A DNA stretch of 64,000 nucleotides. It comes from Theobroma cacao (lineage: Eukaryota > Streptophyta > Magnoliopsida > Malvales > Malvaceae). Where the stretch lies: NCBI RefSeq assembly GCF_000208745.1, contig NC_030858.1:13301513-13365512 (forward strand), written 5' to 3'. How positions within the stretch are numbered: position 1 is the stretch's first letter; each line of letters starts with the position of its first letter. The position numbers and the translations under genes are program-made. Shown in pieces: positions 23,421 to 35,699 of the stretch. The notes under the pieces were generated by a model that was not told the DNA's origin, searched no databases, and was given only the letters and a program-made list of their open reading frames with translations.

Positions 23421-24805
23421 TGTCATGACCCAAATCGAGGGTCCATGACCGACAAATGGGGTAGATAAGTGAACTCACCTATCCCAAGCAAGCCTTTAAC
23501 CAAACATTCAAAAGATGATAAAACAAACACGATTTCTGGAATTTGTGTTTCATTTGTATATATATTAATCCAACTAGGAAAATCCAACACCACACATGCT
23601 CATGTGGGATCAGAAGTTCTGTAGCATTTCTAAACAAACCTAGAAGTTTGTAATTTGTAAACATAAGTGGAAGCATAATTACATTTCATATGTAAAGCAT
23701 TTATTGCCAAGCATTGTCCAAACCATAAACATGTATTTGCAAGTATAAAACCCAAATTAAAGTTTGACAAGACTAGTAGAGCGACACGACTCAAAAGAAT
23801 GAATGTATTGGATGCCTTCATGATGACATACCAAGTGTGATGACCAGAAGACTCTACAAGTACGCCACCCAAAATGTCTACTGATCTGTAAATAAAATAA
23901 TCCATGTGTGTAAAATATAAAATCTCAATGAGCAAACACGAGGAGGTGGGACAAGCTAAACGACGAAGTAGTTTGTAAGAGAAGTTCAAAGGATTATGCA
24001 ATTTCAAATAGTACATTAATAATAAATTCATAAGGTAATAAAGTATTCTTAACCTCAATCGTAAAAGATAAACTCATGCACAAAAGTTCTTAGACTCTCG
24101 ATCTAAGATTCCTTAGCAAAATTCTACAATTGAGGACTAAACAACCAAAATAGTGTTCATAACATTGCAAGGATCGACCCTTTAAGGGTGAAGAGTCGAT
24201 CCTTCCTAAAACATAACACTATTCATACGTTATGATGGCTAAGGATCGACCCTTTGAAGTATATAGGTTGATCCTTACACTTCTAGATTTCCAATCCAAC
24301 CACATTTCCATCCAATTGTTCCAATATTCCTATTTTCACCTTTTTAAGGTACAAGTCATATTCATATATGATTTATGTAAAGAATTCAAATGTTCAATAG
24401 CACATACAAAGCAACTTGGACATAATACAAAAGTAACATTCCTTCATCATTAATGAATTTATAATCAAATTCCAAACATTCTAAATATGTACCCAACACA
24501 ATAAAATGTGAAACCAAATATGGTGATAAGAATACGAAGCATATCCAACAACCATATTAAACCAACATTCTAAACGTGCTAAGGCACATATCTAAACATA
24601 CAAAGACATGTAGCAAAATATGTAGAGATATGGGAATCAAGTATGCAAAGAATTTGTATGATTCCCAATATGTTAAGCTATATACAATTCCAAATATGCT
24701 AGGGCATATAATTCTAGATATGTTAGGGCATAAACAACTCTAAATATGCTATGGCATATAATTCCAAATATGATAGTGCATATACAACTGCAAATATGCT
24801 ATGAA
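23421..24805 (-). mobile_element. LTR fragment beginning TGTCATGACCC (left part)
   Basis: The start TGTCATGACCCAAATCGAGG resembles plant gypsy LTR termini (read on -, the LTR ends ..GGGTCATGACA). It interrupts the copia RT exactly at 23420/23421. Internally it carries GGATCGACCCTTT-type repeats (24171-24280) and a run of 'atatgctagggcatataatt' repeats (24660-24800). The sequence resumes at 27311 after another insertion, where the same 'gcatataattcta' repeats continue. Confidence 0.65.
24660..24800. repeat. Short tandem repeats 'atatgctagggcatataatt'
   Basis: Six or so degenerate units of about 25-30 bp contain ATATGCTAGGGCATAT. Similar units reappear at 27306-27365, supporting that the DNA between them is inserted. 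Confidence 0.7.
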
Positions 24806-27310
24806 TCACGATCCACACCAACCGTTGTGAGGTATTGTTTGTTTTGGCTCAATAATTTCATGGTTTTGTCCTATAAAAGGCGTCTCACAGGTTGAAAGTG
24901 GTGTGAATCATTAAATGCCCAGTGAGATGCCATAATGTCATGAGATCGAATTATTAGAATCACACCATAATGCCATGAGATCGAATCTTTATTTGCTAAA
25001 TTAATTTGTGCATCTCATGCACTTGTTAATCTGCAATATTTTGACATTAAAATGAGATAAATATTATGACAAATAAATTTTAAAATTTACAATTACAATC
25101 TATCTAGAAATCAAAATAACTAGAACAAATTGCAAAACTTTAGAACTTACTATTTTATGTAGAACAAAACCCGAACACTTCATATTCCTTTTCAACAAGG
25201 CATTAATAACAATAGACATAAAAATGTGTTAAAATCAAATCAAGGAAGGCTTTGATACCACTGATGGATTTAGCTAGGACGACATGCTCAAAATACGCAG
25301 TGGAAAGAAAATTAAAACTTTAACTAAACAACCAAAACATGCCTCCACCCATGGATCACCTTGGTGATATTTAACACATAAAAGCACAAAATAAATTATT
25401 ATTTAGAAAGATACATTGCCAAGTAATTTTGTAATCACAATGGCACTTCTCGAAGCAATCCCCGTAAACACCACAAGGAGCAAAACCCTAGCCAATCAAG
25501 TGTTTGGCCTTCAATAGTAGTACACACGATTGCACCTGAACCTTCAACAAAAGAAGGAGTTTTTAACTATACTTAGTGTTAGTAAAGAGGACAACAATTG
25601 TCCTTTTCTTTTTTTTCACAATCTTAGCCGAACCTTTCTTGAAAATTGCTTCATAAACAATTTTCTCTTTCACATAAAGGGAGTGGTGGCAAAGAGAGAA
25701 AACTCTTTTCTTTTTCTTAGAAAAACTAGGTTTTCTTCAATTGTGAAAAACTCTTATGTAGAAAATAGTTAAAAGGTGACTTATATAGTTAAGTTAAAAT
25801 AACTTCAATTTTGCAATTAAGCCTTCAATATTATAACACATTATAATATTAGGTCCCTTACTTAATTGAACTCTTTTAATTAAGTCCTTGAAAATTAAAA
25901 TCAAAATTAGTTTCCTTTATATTTTGCAATCAAGGCCTTATAATTATAACTATTTATAATTATATCTAAAACTTAATTAAACTCTTTTAATTAAGTTTAT
26001 AGAAGTTAATTACCTAGCATGTGATTTAAGTCTAACTTAAATCATCACTTTCTTAATTTAATTCAAATGCAATCATTATGTGTGACCCATTAGGTTCCTA
26101 ACATGTTGGCAATGGAATTGATTAATACAAATATCAATCAATTAGTTAATAATCAATTTCATAGACTATCATGGCCACCCAATTGTTAGGAGAGTAAAAG
26201 GGTTCTTTAACAACCTTTCAGTGTACAATCTATCACTGTAATTCATTTCTTCATCATATATCCCGGAGATGATAAGAGTTTGGTACAATGTCTACTTTTA
26301 TTGACCTCCATATTCGTTCCTGCAGTTATAACATTAGCTTTATAGAGAGTTATGAAACCTTTTCTCATAATATCCATGTCGCCTTGGCCAAGAACTTCAA
26401 TAAGCTAATGTTAACCAAGAACTAATAGGATATGTCCTCTAAAACACTTGAGGTGATGATTCCTATATTGACCACTCATTTGCCTTCACATGCTTCATAC
26501 TATACCCAAAAGCATCCTGTTTTGGCATTCTTGGTTAGGCACCCATAGGGATGAAATCAAAGTATATCATTTCACGTATAAGACAACCTAATGTCTCAAG
26601 TCTAAGAAGTATTTACACATATGTCACATGAGAAGTGTTGCATAGACACTAGAGTGTATTACCAAATCCACTTCTCATGGTGAGTCATGTTTAGTGAACT
26701 TGCTTTTCTAGTCAAGCACTTATATTCTAGTTCCAAGTATCTCTATACTTTAATTTATAAGATCAATTGCTTACTTCCAAGGTAAAGAACATTGACTATA
26801 CCAGTCTCTAAGCATCATTGATGTCCAGTCTCGATGATACATTGACCAGTAACATTTTAAGATTATGCTTTGATGGATAAGGATCTCATAACTACAACCC
26901 ATTACAGTTCCCTTACAAGGCATATTAATCTCATGGACTTCAGCCAATTAGACTTATAACTCATTATAATTGATGTCTTATAGATGAAAAAAAATCTCTA
27001 ATCATTCAACATGAATGATATTATTGCATGATTGGAATTAAGCCTTAACCAATCCCAATTGACTGCAGGGCTCATCCCAACAGTTTGACTACAGGGCTCA
27101 TCCCAACAGTGTGAACCATTAAATGCCCAGTAGCATTTTAGTACACAGTCAATATGGGATTTATGGCTTCTCTTTAAGACCATGACATCTTCCCTTGGCT
27201 CCCTATTGAAAGCTTCTCTTTGATGTGGAACATATGGCTCTGCCCGTTGGGAGCACATATTTTCTTCGATGTGGGATTCACATGGCTCCCCTCTAGGACC
27301 GGGACACTAT
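24806..27310. mobile_element. Composite LTR insertion splitting the 23421-28490 fragment
   Basis: The left edge reads TGAATCACGATCCACACC and the right edge ..CTAGGACCGGGACA, followed by the host's ATAGCATATAATTC repeats. Both ends share the phrase 'gtgaa(t/c)cattaaatgcccag' (about 24901 and 27112). An LTR with its own primer site lies inside (25248-26990). GGGCTCATCCCAACAG is duplicated at 27069 and 27096. A four-base CTAT flanks both edges, but a clean target duplication is not clear. Confidence 0.5.
25248..26990 (-). mobile_element. LTR with tRNA-Met-type primer-binding site (5' LTR, minus)
   Basis: On -, an LTR ends ..TAGCTAAATCCATCA at 25262, followed after one base by TGGTATCAAAGCC (25260-25248), the usual initiator-tRNA-Met primer site. 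A short piece of leader (about 24970-25247) follows, and no coding region. The right limit near 26990 is approximate. Confidence 0.6.
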
Positions 27311-28490
27311 AGCATATAATTCTAAATAAGCTAAGGCATATGATTCCAAACATGCTAGTGCATATAATCCACAACACCAATATAATCCAAAATTAGTTAA
27401 CTTACAAATTTCACAAGTGATAACAACCAATTCAATCCATATGCAACCAAACATCTCATATAGTGATATCCAAATAGTTTCCATCATCCAAAGCACATGT
27501 GAGTTATGCATCACACATTTGAAATGAAATTTCCAAACAAATAAAAGCTTGTTCCCTATTTAAAAACTAATATGTAACATCCATATTTACGTATACTTAT
27601 ATTACAAATCAACATTTCTAAAACCATTTGACATCACAACAAATCAAGCGGTCACTCTTTTACTTTCATGATCAACTTCCAAATGCATTTAAATATGTTT
27701 AGTGGTGTACATCAAATAATTTATAAAACTACACATCTACTCATAAATTGAGAGTGCTCTTCCCAAGCTTTCACCACCAACCAACCCCTACTTCACCTTG
27801 GAGGGTTTAAGCCTTCAACAGCAGCTAAAATGATGAGTAATCATTAAAATCTTCATAAAACCATAATAAATTCATAATACATTGAATACCCATTTCAAAC
27901 TCTAACTAATCCATGTTTAAATCTAAAGATTTTCTTCAACTTTTCTTCCAAAACTCATCCCCATCGCACATACAACTTAACTTGCACTGTGCCTTACCTT
28001 GGTAAGCTTTTACACTAGGATTCTAATAAGAATTTGAAAACCTAAGTCAAAAATTTGGGTTCAAAAAAAGAAATAAAAATTAAAAACTTGAAACCCATAT
28101 TTAAGAGAGGTTTACGAGCTAGAAATCCTTACCCTTAGCTCTTGAAAATTAAGGTTTGATAGGGAGTTTAAAGGTCTTAAGAGGTGATAAATTTGAGAGA
28201 AAATGAAAGGAATAACAAAAAGAAATGAAAAAAATGAGAGTCGCTTGGATTTTGGAGGTTTTGGGTTTCAATTTTTTGTTGATATGTCTTAAAATTGACC
28301 TTTTAATGAATGGGGATTGATCTTGACAACTTCCAAAAAGCTATTCATGGTCTAGGTGCTCTTGGGATCGACCCCTCAGGGACAAGGGTCAATCTTGGCC
28401 ATTTCCAGAATGCAACTTAGCCAAATTTTAGCCTAGGGATCGACCTTCCATGCATGGAGATTGACCCTATAGACACCCATTTTGTCCATG
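27311..28490 (-). mobile_element. LTR fragment beginning TGTCATGACCC (right part)
   Basis: This continues the fragment of 23421-24805: the same 'gcatataattcta' repeats (27306-27365) and the same GGATCGACC motif (28371-28450) occur. No internal coding region is present. The exact end is uncertain. Confidence 0.5.
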
Positions 28491-28499
28491 GTGTCTATT

Positions 28500-29938
28500 G
28501 AGATTTTGAAACCATAAAAAATACAAATATGAAAATTAGCAAAAAAGAGAGATAAATATGAATAGGATAAAGATATATTTGCACTAATCTTAATCCTAGA
28601 TTAAATTGAAAATCTAAAAAGAGATTGAATCAAAACTCAAGAAACCAATTCAAAAAGGAATAGAACACATTAGCTATAAATATACACAAGCATCGGTGTC
28701 AAAAAAAACAAAAGGGAGGGAGAAAAATTGAGAAGAAATAATCAGCAGAGGGAGAGAGGAAAATATAGAAAAAAATTGTCAAAAGAGAGAAAAAAATATT
28801 TTTTTGATTCTTTGGCTTTGGGTTCTTGGGTTTCGATTTCTTTTAGATCTAAGAGAATTAATTTAGTTTTTAAAAAAATTATCTTGATTAAAGGGAGAGG
28901 TAAGGAAAAGAGAAGTAGAAAGACTTTCCTAGTTTCTTGAATAAGGTTTAGATAGAGCTCCTCATTCTTGACTGTGTACACTTGGTATCTGGATCTACGT
29001 GAATTCATTTGGGTAATCTTGGCCCATTAGTTTGGTTTTCATTTTGGGTTTTTCATCCCAATTAGGTGATTTTTTTCTTTATTTTTATTTTTTATTTTGA
29101 TTTTTATTTTATTTTTATTCTATTTATTTTTTGGGACATTTAAAAATTAGGAGTTTACATGATAAATAAAAATTCTCCGATGAAGGAATTTCAAGAAGGT
29201 TATGAATAATAGATTTTTGAAAATTTCTAGGTGAGAGATTTTTCTTGAATTCTATCATAAGTGATGGAGTTTTCCAAGAATATTTCAATATTAATGAGTT
29301 TTTGTTTATTTCAATCACAGATGTAAATAAATAAAAATTCTCCAATGATGGAATTTTAAGAAAGTTATGAATAATAGCTTCTTGAAAATTTTTAGGTGAA
29401 AGATTTTTTTTGAATTCTGTCATAAGTGTTGGAGTTTTCAAGGAATATTTCAACATCAAAGAGTTTTTGTTTATTTCAATTGAAAATGTAAATAAATAAA
29501 AATTCTCTAACGATAGAATTTAAAGAAGGTTATGAATAATAGTTTCTTGAAAATTTCTAAGTGAGATTTTTCTTGAATTCTGTCATAAATGTTGGAGTTT
29601 TCAAGGAATATTTCAATATCAAAGAATTTTTTTTATTTTGGGGAATAAAATAAAATTAAATATTTAATGAGGCTAAAAGATAATAAATAATTAATTAGGT
29701 ACCAATTAAATGGACGTTGTGAGGGTACTAATAATTTCCTCACACGTAACTGTACTCCCAAACCTAAATCTATTTTGTAGACCAAAACTTATTTTTTTAA
29801 TGAACCTACGTCAAGCCTAGAACCTCATTAGGAAAAAAGTTTCACCTAGGTGGTCAATCGCATCTATACAAAAAAGATTGATGGCAACTCCTCTTAAGTC
29901 GAACTCTTGAGTTTTAGGGCTCACTACATTATGACAAC
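28500..29938 (+). mobile_element. Ogre-like (Ty3/gypsy, Tat clade) LTR
   Basis: The 3' part has the text typical of Ogre LTRs (GGTACCAATTAAATGGACGT, GAGGGTACTAATAATTTCCT, CACACGTAACTG) and is directly followed by a tRNA-Arg-type primer site. A TATA-like box, TATAAATAT, lies at 28675-28683. A 165-bp tandem array sits inside (29163-29630). The left boundary is a guess. Confidence 0.7.
29163..29630. repeat. 165-bp tandem repeat, about three units
   Basis: ATAAAAATTC recurs at 29166, 29331 and 29496, exactly 165 bp apart. Units share TTCTTGAATTCTGTCATAAG and GGAATATTTCAA. Since 165 is a multiple of three, a repetitive open frame arises on -; I do not consider it a gene. Confidence 0.9.
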
Positions 29939-29939
29939 T

Positions 29940-29957
29940 TGGCAACTCCACTAAGGA
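29940..29957 (+). other. Primer-binding site, tRNA-Arg type
   Basis: TGGCAACTCCACTAAGGA resembles the complement of the plant tRNA-Arg 3' end (TGGCGACTCCGCTGGGGA) with C-to-T/G-to-A-type changes. tRNA-Arg priming is characteristic of Ogre elements. Confidence 0.7.
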
Positions 29958-30723
29958 CTCTTGAAAGTCTAGCCTGTAGCTAGTTATTTGTTGTCTTAAG
30001 CCTTTAATTTAAATTTATTTTTCCTATTATTTTTGTTCATATTCCTTATGCTTTATTTATTCATACACAACACTTGCATGCATAAGCCTTTAACCTAGGC
30101 TTTGTCTTTTTTAAGAGGAAGTAAAGTACCTTGCTCTCATGAGGTCATAGCCTTCGTGTGGGCACACGAAATACTGCAACTCAGATTAAACCCTTTCCAT
30201 TGGTAGCCTATAATGGGTGAGGATTGAGGCACCTTACTAGTCCAAAATGGATGACAGTAAGGAAAAATTTGACAACCTTTAGCTTTGCCTCTAATTTAAA
30301 CCTAGAATATAGTAAACCTTATAGAGCCAACCCTAAGTAATGCATTCTTACCATGTCATATAAAAAACACCCAAAATAGGTACACATAGTTTTGGCATTA
30401 TATGTTGTAACTTGTTTGATTTTTGCATTTTTACGATCATGCATCATGCAATAATCATGTAGGGATATCTGTCATATGTTGTTTTGTATTTATAATAACT
30501 TGTTTAACCTTTGTCTTTTTACAGTCATGCACTTATATCATGCATCCATCATATAGGGATATTTCTCATGTTACATATGACCAAAGAAAGTCTCTTTTCA
30601 TTATTTATCATTATGTTTCAAATATCCAAAACATATTTAGCACATGCATTTACACAACCAAGATTTCTTTTTCATATGAACATACATTTGCACAGTTACA
30701 TGAGAAGCATTGTAATTCATTTT
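29958..30723 (+). mobile_element. Ogre-like 5' leader, truncated
   Basis: It contains text typical of Ogre leaders (CTCATGAGGTCATAGCCTTC, GTGTGGGCACACGA, ATGGGTGAGGATTGAGGCAC). It stops at 30723 where a Sirevirus-like LTR begins, and no gag or pol was found afterwards. Confidence 0.65.
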
Positions 30724-32406
30724 TGTTAGAAATATAAGCTTAAAGTAAAACTACCAAGAATGGGGTGAATTAGTTGTGAAATAAAAATTTCCCCTTTATC
30801 AAAAAGCTTTGAAGATGAAGTAAAATATAAGAAAATGAAACGGCAAAATAGAGTATAAAGTCAGTAAGTAATGAACAAAAAAATAGAGTACTCAATAGGA
30901 TTTTTATAAAGGTTTGACTTTCCAATGCCTACGTCTTCTCCGTTGATATCACAAGGAGTTTGAATCCACTATCAGCTTGCCTTTTCAATAGGATCAAGCA
31001 TAACCTTTACAACATGCCTTTTGCAAGATCAGGCTTAACCTCTCCAACATGCCTTTTGCAGTATCAAGCGTAACCTCTATGAAGACAATGCCTTTTTCAA
31101 GTTCAAGTACAATCTTTACATAAGATGCAGCCTTGTAAAGGATCAAGCAAAACCCTTATACCTTTTACTTGGAGGTATAACCAATACAGCAGTGGATTCT
31201 AGTGGATTTCTAACTCAAAACCTCTAAAAAGTTGATAAAGAAGTTTAGGATCAGAAAGATGAGAGCTTTCTCAAAGATATGAATGATCAAGGGAGGTTTA
31301 AGCTTAAGAAAGATCAGTTGAAAGATAAAAATGTGATCTTTAGGCTTTGGTCTTGCTCAAAGATAGGAACTTTTTGCTCACAGTTTTTTCTCTTGTTTTT
31401 TTCGCTCTTTCTTTTCCAAAGATGATTCCAAATCATTCAAATCTCTCTAAAATCCCCTACTTTAACATCCCCAAGGTAGGTATTTATAGCTTTTGTGATT
31501 TCTTACCAGTTGGAGTGAAATTTGTATCATTTATCGTATGTTCCAACCAGCTTGCACAATTCTGTCGCATATGTAGAATCGATTCTTTGTTGTTGTTGAG
31601 TTGTTGTTTAGAGCTTTCTGTCTATAGAGAATCGATTCTTCTATTTTTGAGATATTGGTTCTTCTACAATTGGGTTCAAAGGTGACACCTTTGCAATCTT
31701 GGAGAATCGATTCTTCTGTTACAAGGTGTCAGCTTTTCATTGTGGTTTGATGCCAAAATTTGAATTTAAGCTTGATTTTTGTCACTCTAATCTTATCTAG
31801 TTGTACCATATCTTCCTTGGTCACCAAGTTTTTGAATTTTAGTTTTGGTGCTTCAAGAACCAATATCCTCCCCATGTAGAATCATTCCTTTTTCTTTGCA
31901 TTTCTACCTTCTACCTTTTGTGTCTTTAAAATCGATTCTTTGTCTTTGAGGTATCGGTTCTTCACAAATCCTAAAGCTGTTATCTTCCAAAAACTGCCTT
32001 TTTCTTTTCTCAAAACTGATTCTTTACTATTGATCTTTGCTTAAAAACTAACTTCTCCTTCTTTAGAATCAATTCTTCCTGTGATAAAGAATTAAATTCC
32101 TTTTTTTTTTCTATTTAAGAATCAAGTTTTTTCTTTTGAGGATTTGATTCTTAGGTTGGCATTTTAAATTTTGAAAACAAGAAATCTTTGAAAAAGCTAA
32201 GAGATATTTTTTTAAGTTAAAGAGCATGATCATTCACATTCAAAGCATGTTCAATCAATTTTAGCATTTCAATATATTTTTCTCTTAAGTTCAACTTTAA
32301 TACTTCTTTGAGGATTTTCTTCATATTCAAAGGTATCTTTCATTCATTTTCAACTCTCATTGAGTTCAATCAATTTTTTCATTTCAAAATAAGAATAAAG
32401 CTAACA
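30724..32406 (-). mobile_element. Sirevirus-like Ty1/copia 3' LTR
   Basis: On -, the polypurine tract AAAAAGGGATAGAT (about 32420-32407) is followed by TGTTAGCTTTATTC. The far end is ..CACCCCATTCTTGG...TTTCTAACA at 30724. 'CCCCTTTTTGATGA'-type sequence next to the LTR and a GGGGTGAATTAG box inside it are typical of Sirevirus-type LTRs. Length is 1683 bp. It contains repeated AGAATCGATTCT palindromes (31575, 31628, 31703). No primer site follows at 30723, consistent with a 3' LTR whose element body lies to the right. Confidence 0.7.
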
Positions 32407-33095
32407 ATCTATCCCTTTTTGATATGACAAAATTAAAACTTAAGTTTCCTGATTGAAGAAAACTCCCCTAAAAATATACTTAAGATTTCAAAATATTTTT
32501 CTCAAGTAAAGCTCTCCCTGAATTTGTGCTTTTTCAAAAAGATTTATAATAAAGTTTAAAAGCACATTTGAAATTTTTCTTAAAATCCAACCATAATGAA
32601 TGAAAAGTTAAGGTTTGCAAATTTACTCACAATATTTCTCCTTTTTTTTTGTTATATAAAAAATGAGCAAAAAATAACGTATAGGAATAATGGGAAGAAA
32701 ACCTCATAGAAAAATAGAGCATTAGTAGCACAAGTTTAGTATAATGATAAGATAACATTTAAGGATAAATCATTTAGACATTCACAGTAAGAGTTTAAAC
32801 AAGATATTCATGACAATTGCATGCATATGACTAGCCAAAAATGTCAATCAATAGATATTAGGAAACATGTGGACGAATATATGCAAATGGAAATATAGAA
32901 GTCATCTAATAAAGTTAAGAATTAAGACATTTCAAGAGTTACAATAAATGTGTTCCAAAAATTAATATCTGTCTCTAGTGGGTTGATTTATTGACTTGAG
33001 GATCAATTGTTCAAATCAAACTTCTTCTTAAGCTAACTCATCTTCTTTTTATGCTATTTTTTTTCATGCAGTAGTTTTTTTATTTGACCTTCAAA

Positions 33096-33830
33096 TTAGT
33101 TGTCCATTTCTGCAATCAAGGAGTTCATGGTGTTTTGAAAAGAAGGATCTTTAGTGTCAATGAATTTCTTGTTATCATCTGTTTCAATTTCTTTTTGTTC
33201 AAGAACTTGTGCAGGTGTCACATTTTTAGGATACCATTTCCCATCAACCCAGTGATACTCAAACTGCCTTTTTACTTTTTTAACAGTCTTCTGACTTCGA
33301 CATCTGATCACTAAGTCTGCATTAGTGTCGCCTTCAAGTGCATCCATCGATTGACTAATCACCATTCCATGAACTAATTTTTTATTTTTTCCTTCAATTA
33401 TTTCCATCATATCTCTAATAATAAAATGACCCAAGTTGATTTGCTTGTTGTGTTTGATGTGATACATGAAGAACATATCTTCACTTTTCACAAATGGATA
33501 TTCTCTTCGAGTTAGTCTTTAAAACCAACACAAAATTAAGTGTAAAATTCTATCATGAAAGCCTAGACATTTCACATTAAAAGGTTCTAATGGTGTTGGT
33601 GAAGGGAAGATGAAGAACTCATTTTCTAAGTCATTTTCATTGAGTTCACTACGTAGACTTTTCGAGTGTATTCCAAAATTAGGAATTCCTAAGACATGAT
33701 TGATTACTGGTGGAGAAATACCTATTTCTCTTCCCATGATTGATGTAGTGAACATGACCTTGGAAATATAAGCTTTTCCTTCATTGTTAATGAATGTAGT
33801 GTTAGCATTTAAGTAGAAACCTTGACTAAA
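33096..33830 (-). pseudogene. Envelope-like / 'plant transposon protein' domain, Sirevirus-type remnant
   Basis: An open frame on - is interrupted by a single TAA (about 33521). It starts upstream of KAYISKVMFTTSIMGREIGI and continues PPVINHVLGIPNFG, then SEDMFFMYHIKHNKQINLGH. These phrases match the pattern of the putative plant transposon protein domain (Pfam PF20167-like) found in 'envelope-like' proteins of plant retrotransposons. It lies about 0.7 kb upstream of the 3' LTR in its own direction, the expected place for a Sirevirus env-like gene. The gene is truncated at the N-terminus and the C-terminal tail is acidic. The function of such proteins is not established. Confidence 0.6.
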
Positions 33831-35249
33831 TTCTCATTATAGGGTTTATTCATTTCTAAAATTGTCAACCAACCTTGTTCTCTGAGATTTTTTCAATATG
33901 GAAATTCTAGTGTGCTCAGGTAATTAAAATCAATTGGCTAGCCAAGAATCACTTGAAGGTATGAAAATAGATACAAATACCTTTCTCTTTGTTCATGACT
34001 ATTGAAGATCTTCCTAAAACTGTGATTAAACCTTGATGATGATTATTTTTTTTGGTCTCTAGTAGAATTTCCATGCCTTGTTGACATGACTAGTAATTCT
34101 TTTGGTGAACAAGTTGTGGTGTAGAGAATTAAGAGAGTTTCACAGTAGACTTACAATAGAGTTATGGTAGATGAATAGACCAATAACATTTCTTTTAATC
34201 TTATAAGAAGAGCTATTTGTTCTTTTACCTTTCTTCTTCGAAGTTTTAACATTCCTTAAATGGATCCTGTCTCTTTGACTTGTACATTTATTTTGTTTGA
34301 CTATTGTGACCTTAATTTTTGACATTTTCAGTGAAGTCATTAAGATACTAAATTCATACCTAGATTCTTTGCCTTTATGCCTAGAGGTTAGAAACTGTTA
34401 TATGACTTCTTATAGTGAATGCACGTGTTTCATGTCATGACAAAACATTCAAGAAAAATAGGACAATATTATTCATATTTCACACCTTGATTCTCATACC
34501 TGTTTCAATAATGTAGTGATGTAGGCTGAACATCTACAATACTAAAAACCATGGCTTTCAAAGTGAATTGATCCTTCCTAATTTTAATTTAGTAATATAA
34601 TGGAATTTTTTGCAAACTACTAACCTGTACCAAAATTAGTCCATGGGTGAATCTATCTAAATTTGTGGTTTCCTACTAAATTCTCACAAACTTTCCCTAG
34701 CTATCCCTTAGTGCCTTAAACAGGTTAAAATGCCATAGATAAATAAGAATCCCTTCAACTCTCACTTAACACAAGAATTCTGGTTTATCCTATTCAATGT
34801 CATATGGCATCAAGCTAGTGAACCATTCTTGAAAGTATTCCATGTGATCTGTAAAAGGACTTTCATCTCATCCGCATTTCAAAAAGAAACAATCACTCTA
34901 AGTCCCCTAGCTTCACGAATATGAACCATCATGCCTTTCGCTCCAAACTCTATTCAACCATTTCTAAACACAAACCTTATTGAACAAAACCCAACTCATC
35001 TTTTTCCAACCATGCATTATTCAACTTAGGTACAAAGACATTGACACCAATCTTTTCCTTACCTTTGTCCTCAGCCTTATGTTTACCTTCAACCTTCATT
35101 GGCTATGACTTTACATTCATCTTTTTGCTTGTATGCACAACCTTAGGTCTATCTTCCACCTTCCTTGGCTATGCACATATATCATTTCCCCCGTATTGTT
35201 TTCCATTAGCAACAACATCTCTGAATGAATGATGATATGGAAAATTATC
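33831..35249. other. Unassigned sequence, probably retrotransposon debris
   Basis: No gene is recognisable. A basic 66-codon frame on - at 34140-34340 could belong to the envelope-like remnant upstream. No 5' LTR for the Sirevirus-like element was found here. Confidence 0.35.
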
Positions 35250-35530
35250 TTGCATTCGACCCTGCGATGGATCACATTTAGGCTATCCACTTTCTATTGC
35301 CTTCTTCACAGTAATATGTTGGCCAGAAATAATCATCCCATGACTTTGAAGGATTGCTACTTGTTACTTCTTAGCAAACCTGTAATGCACAAAAGTAAAC
35401 AACATACCCTTCCTTCTAATGGATCTTGGAACAAATACATCAACCACAACCCTAAACTAATCAAACACTAATTTGATACTAGCCCATTACATTTCCAACT
35501 TCTCAACATAAAACTATGTACAGAGAGCTC
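35250..35530 (-). pseudogene. Possible LINE ORF1 RRM domain remnant
   Basis: Translating - with stops tolerated gives an RRM-like order: FYVEKLEM, then VFD*FRVVVDVFVPRSIRRK, then the RNP1-like LFTFVHYRFAKK, then ISGQHITVKKA. Plant L1-type LINE ORF1 proteins carry an RRM with very similar 'VVDVF.PR...RRG..F.FVRY' text. At least three stops are present. No LINE endonuclease or reverse transcriptase was seen nearby, so an isolated host RRM pseudogene is an alternative. Confidence 0.45.
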
Positions 35531-35699
35531 CTCCAACATGCCAACTTAGATTGCCCATGATACCTAGTGCCCTGAAACCCTTGCTGACTGTGACCCATGG
35601 CTACTTCTCCTCCTCCATGCCTACTTGCAAAAAAACTCTCTATTTTTTCCTCTCATGTTTAAGTTTTTTTTTTTTGACAACACAAAAAGGGGACGTTAA

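Noticed and set aside
29124..29459. 111-codon frame on - rich in KNLSP repeats
   Set aside because: It is produced by the 165-bp tandem repeat.
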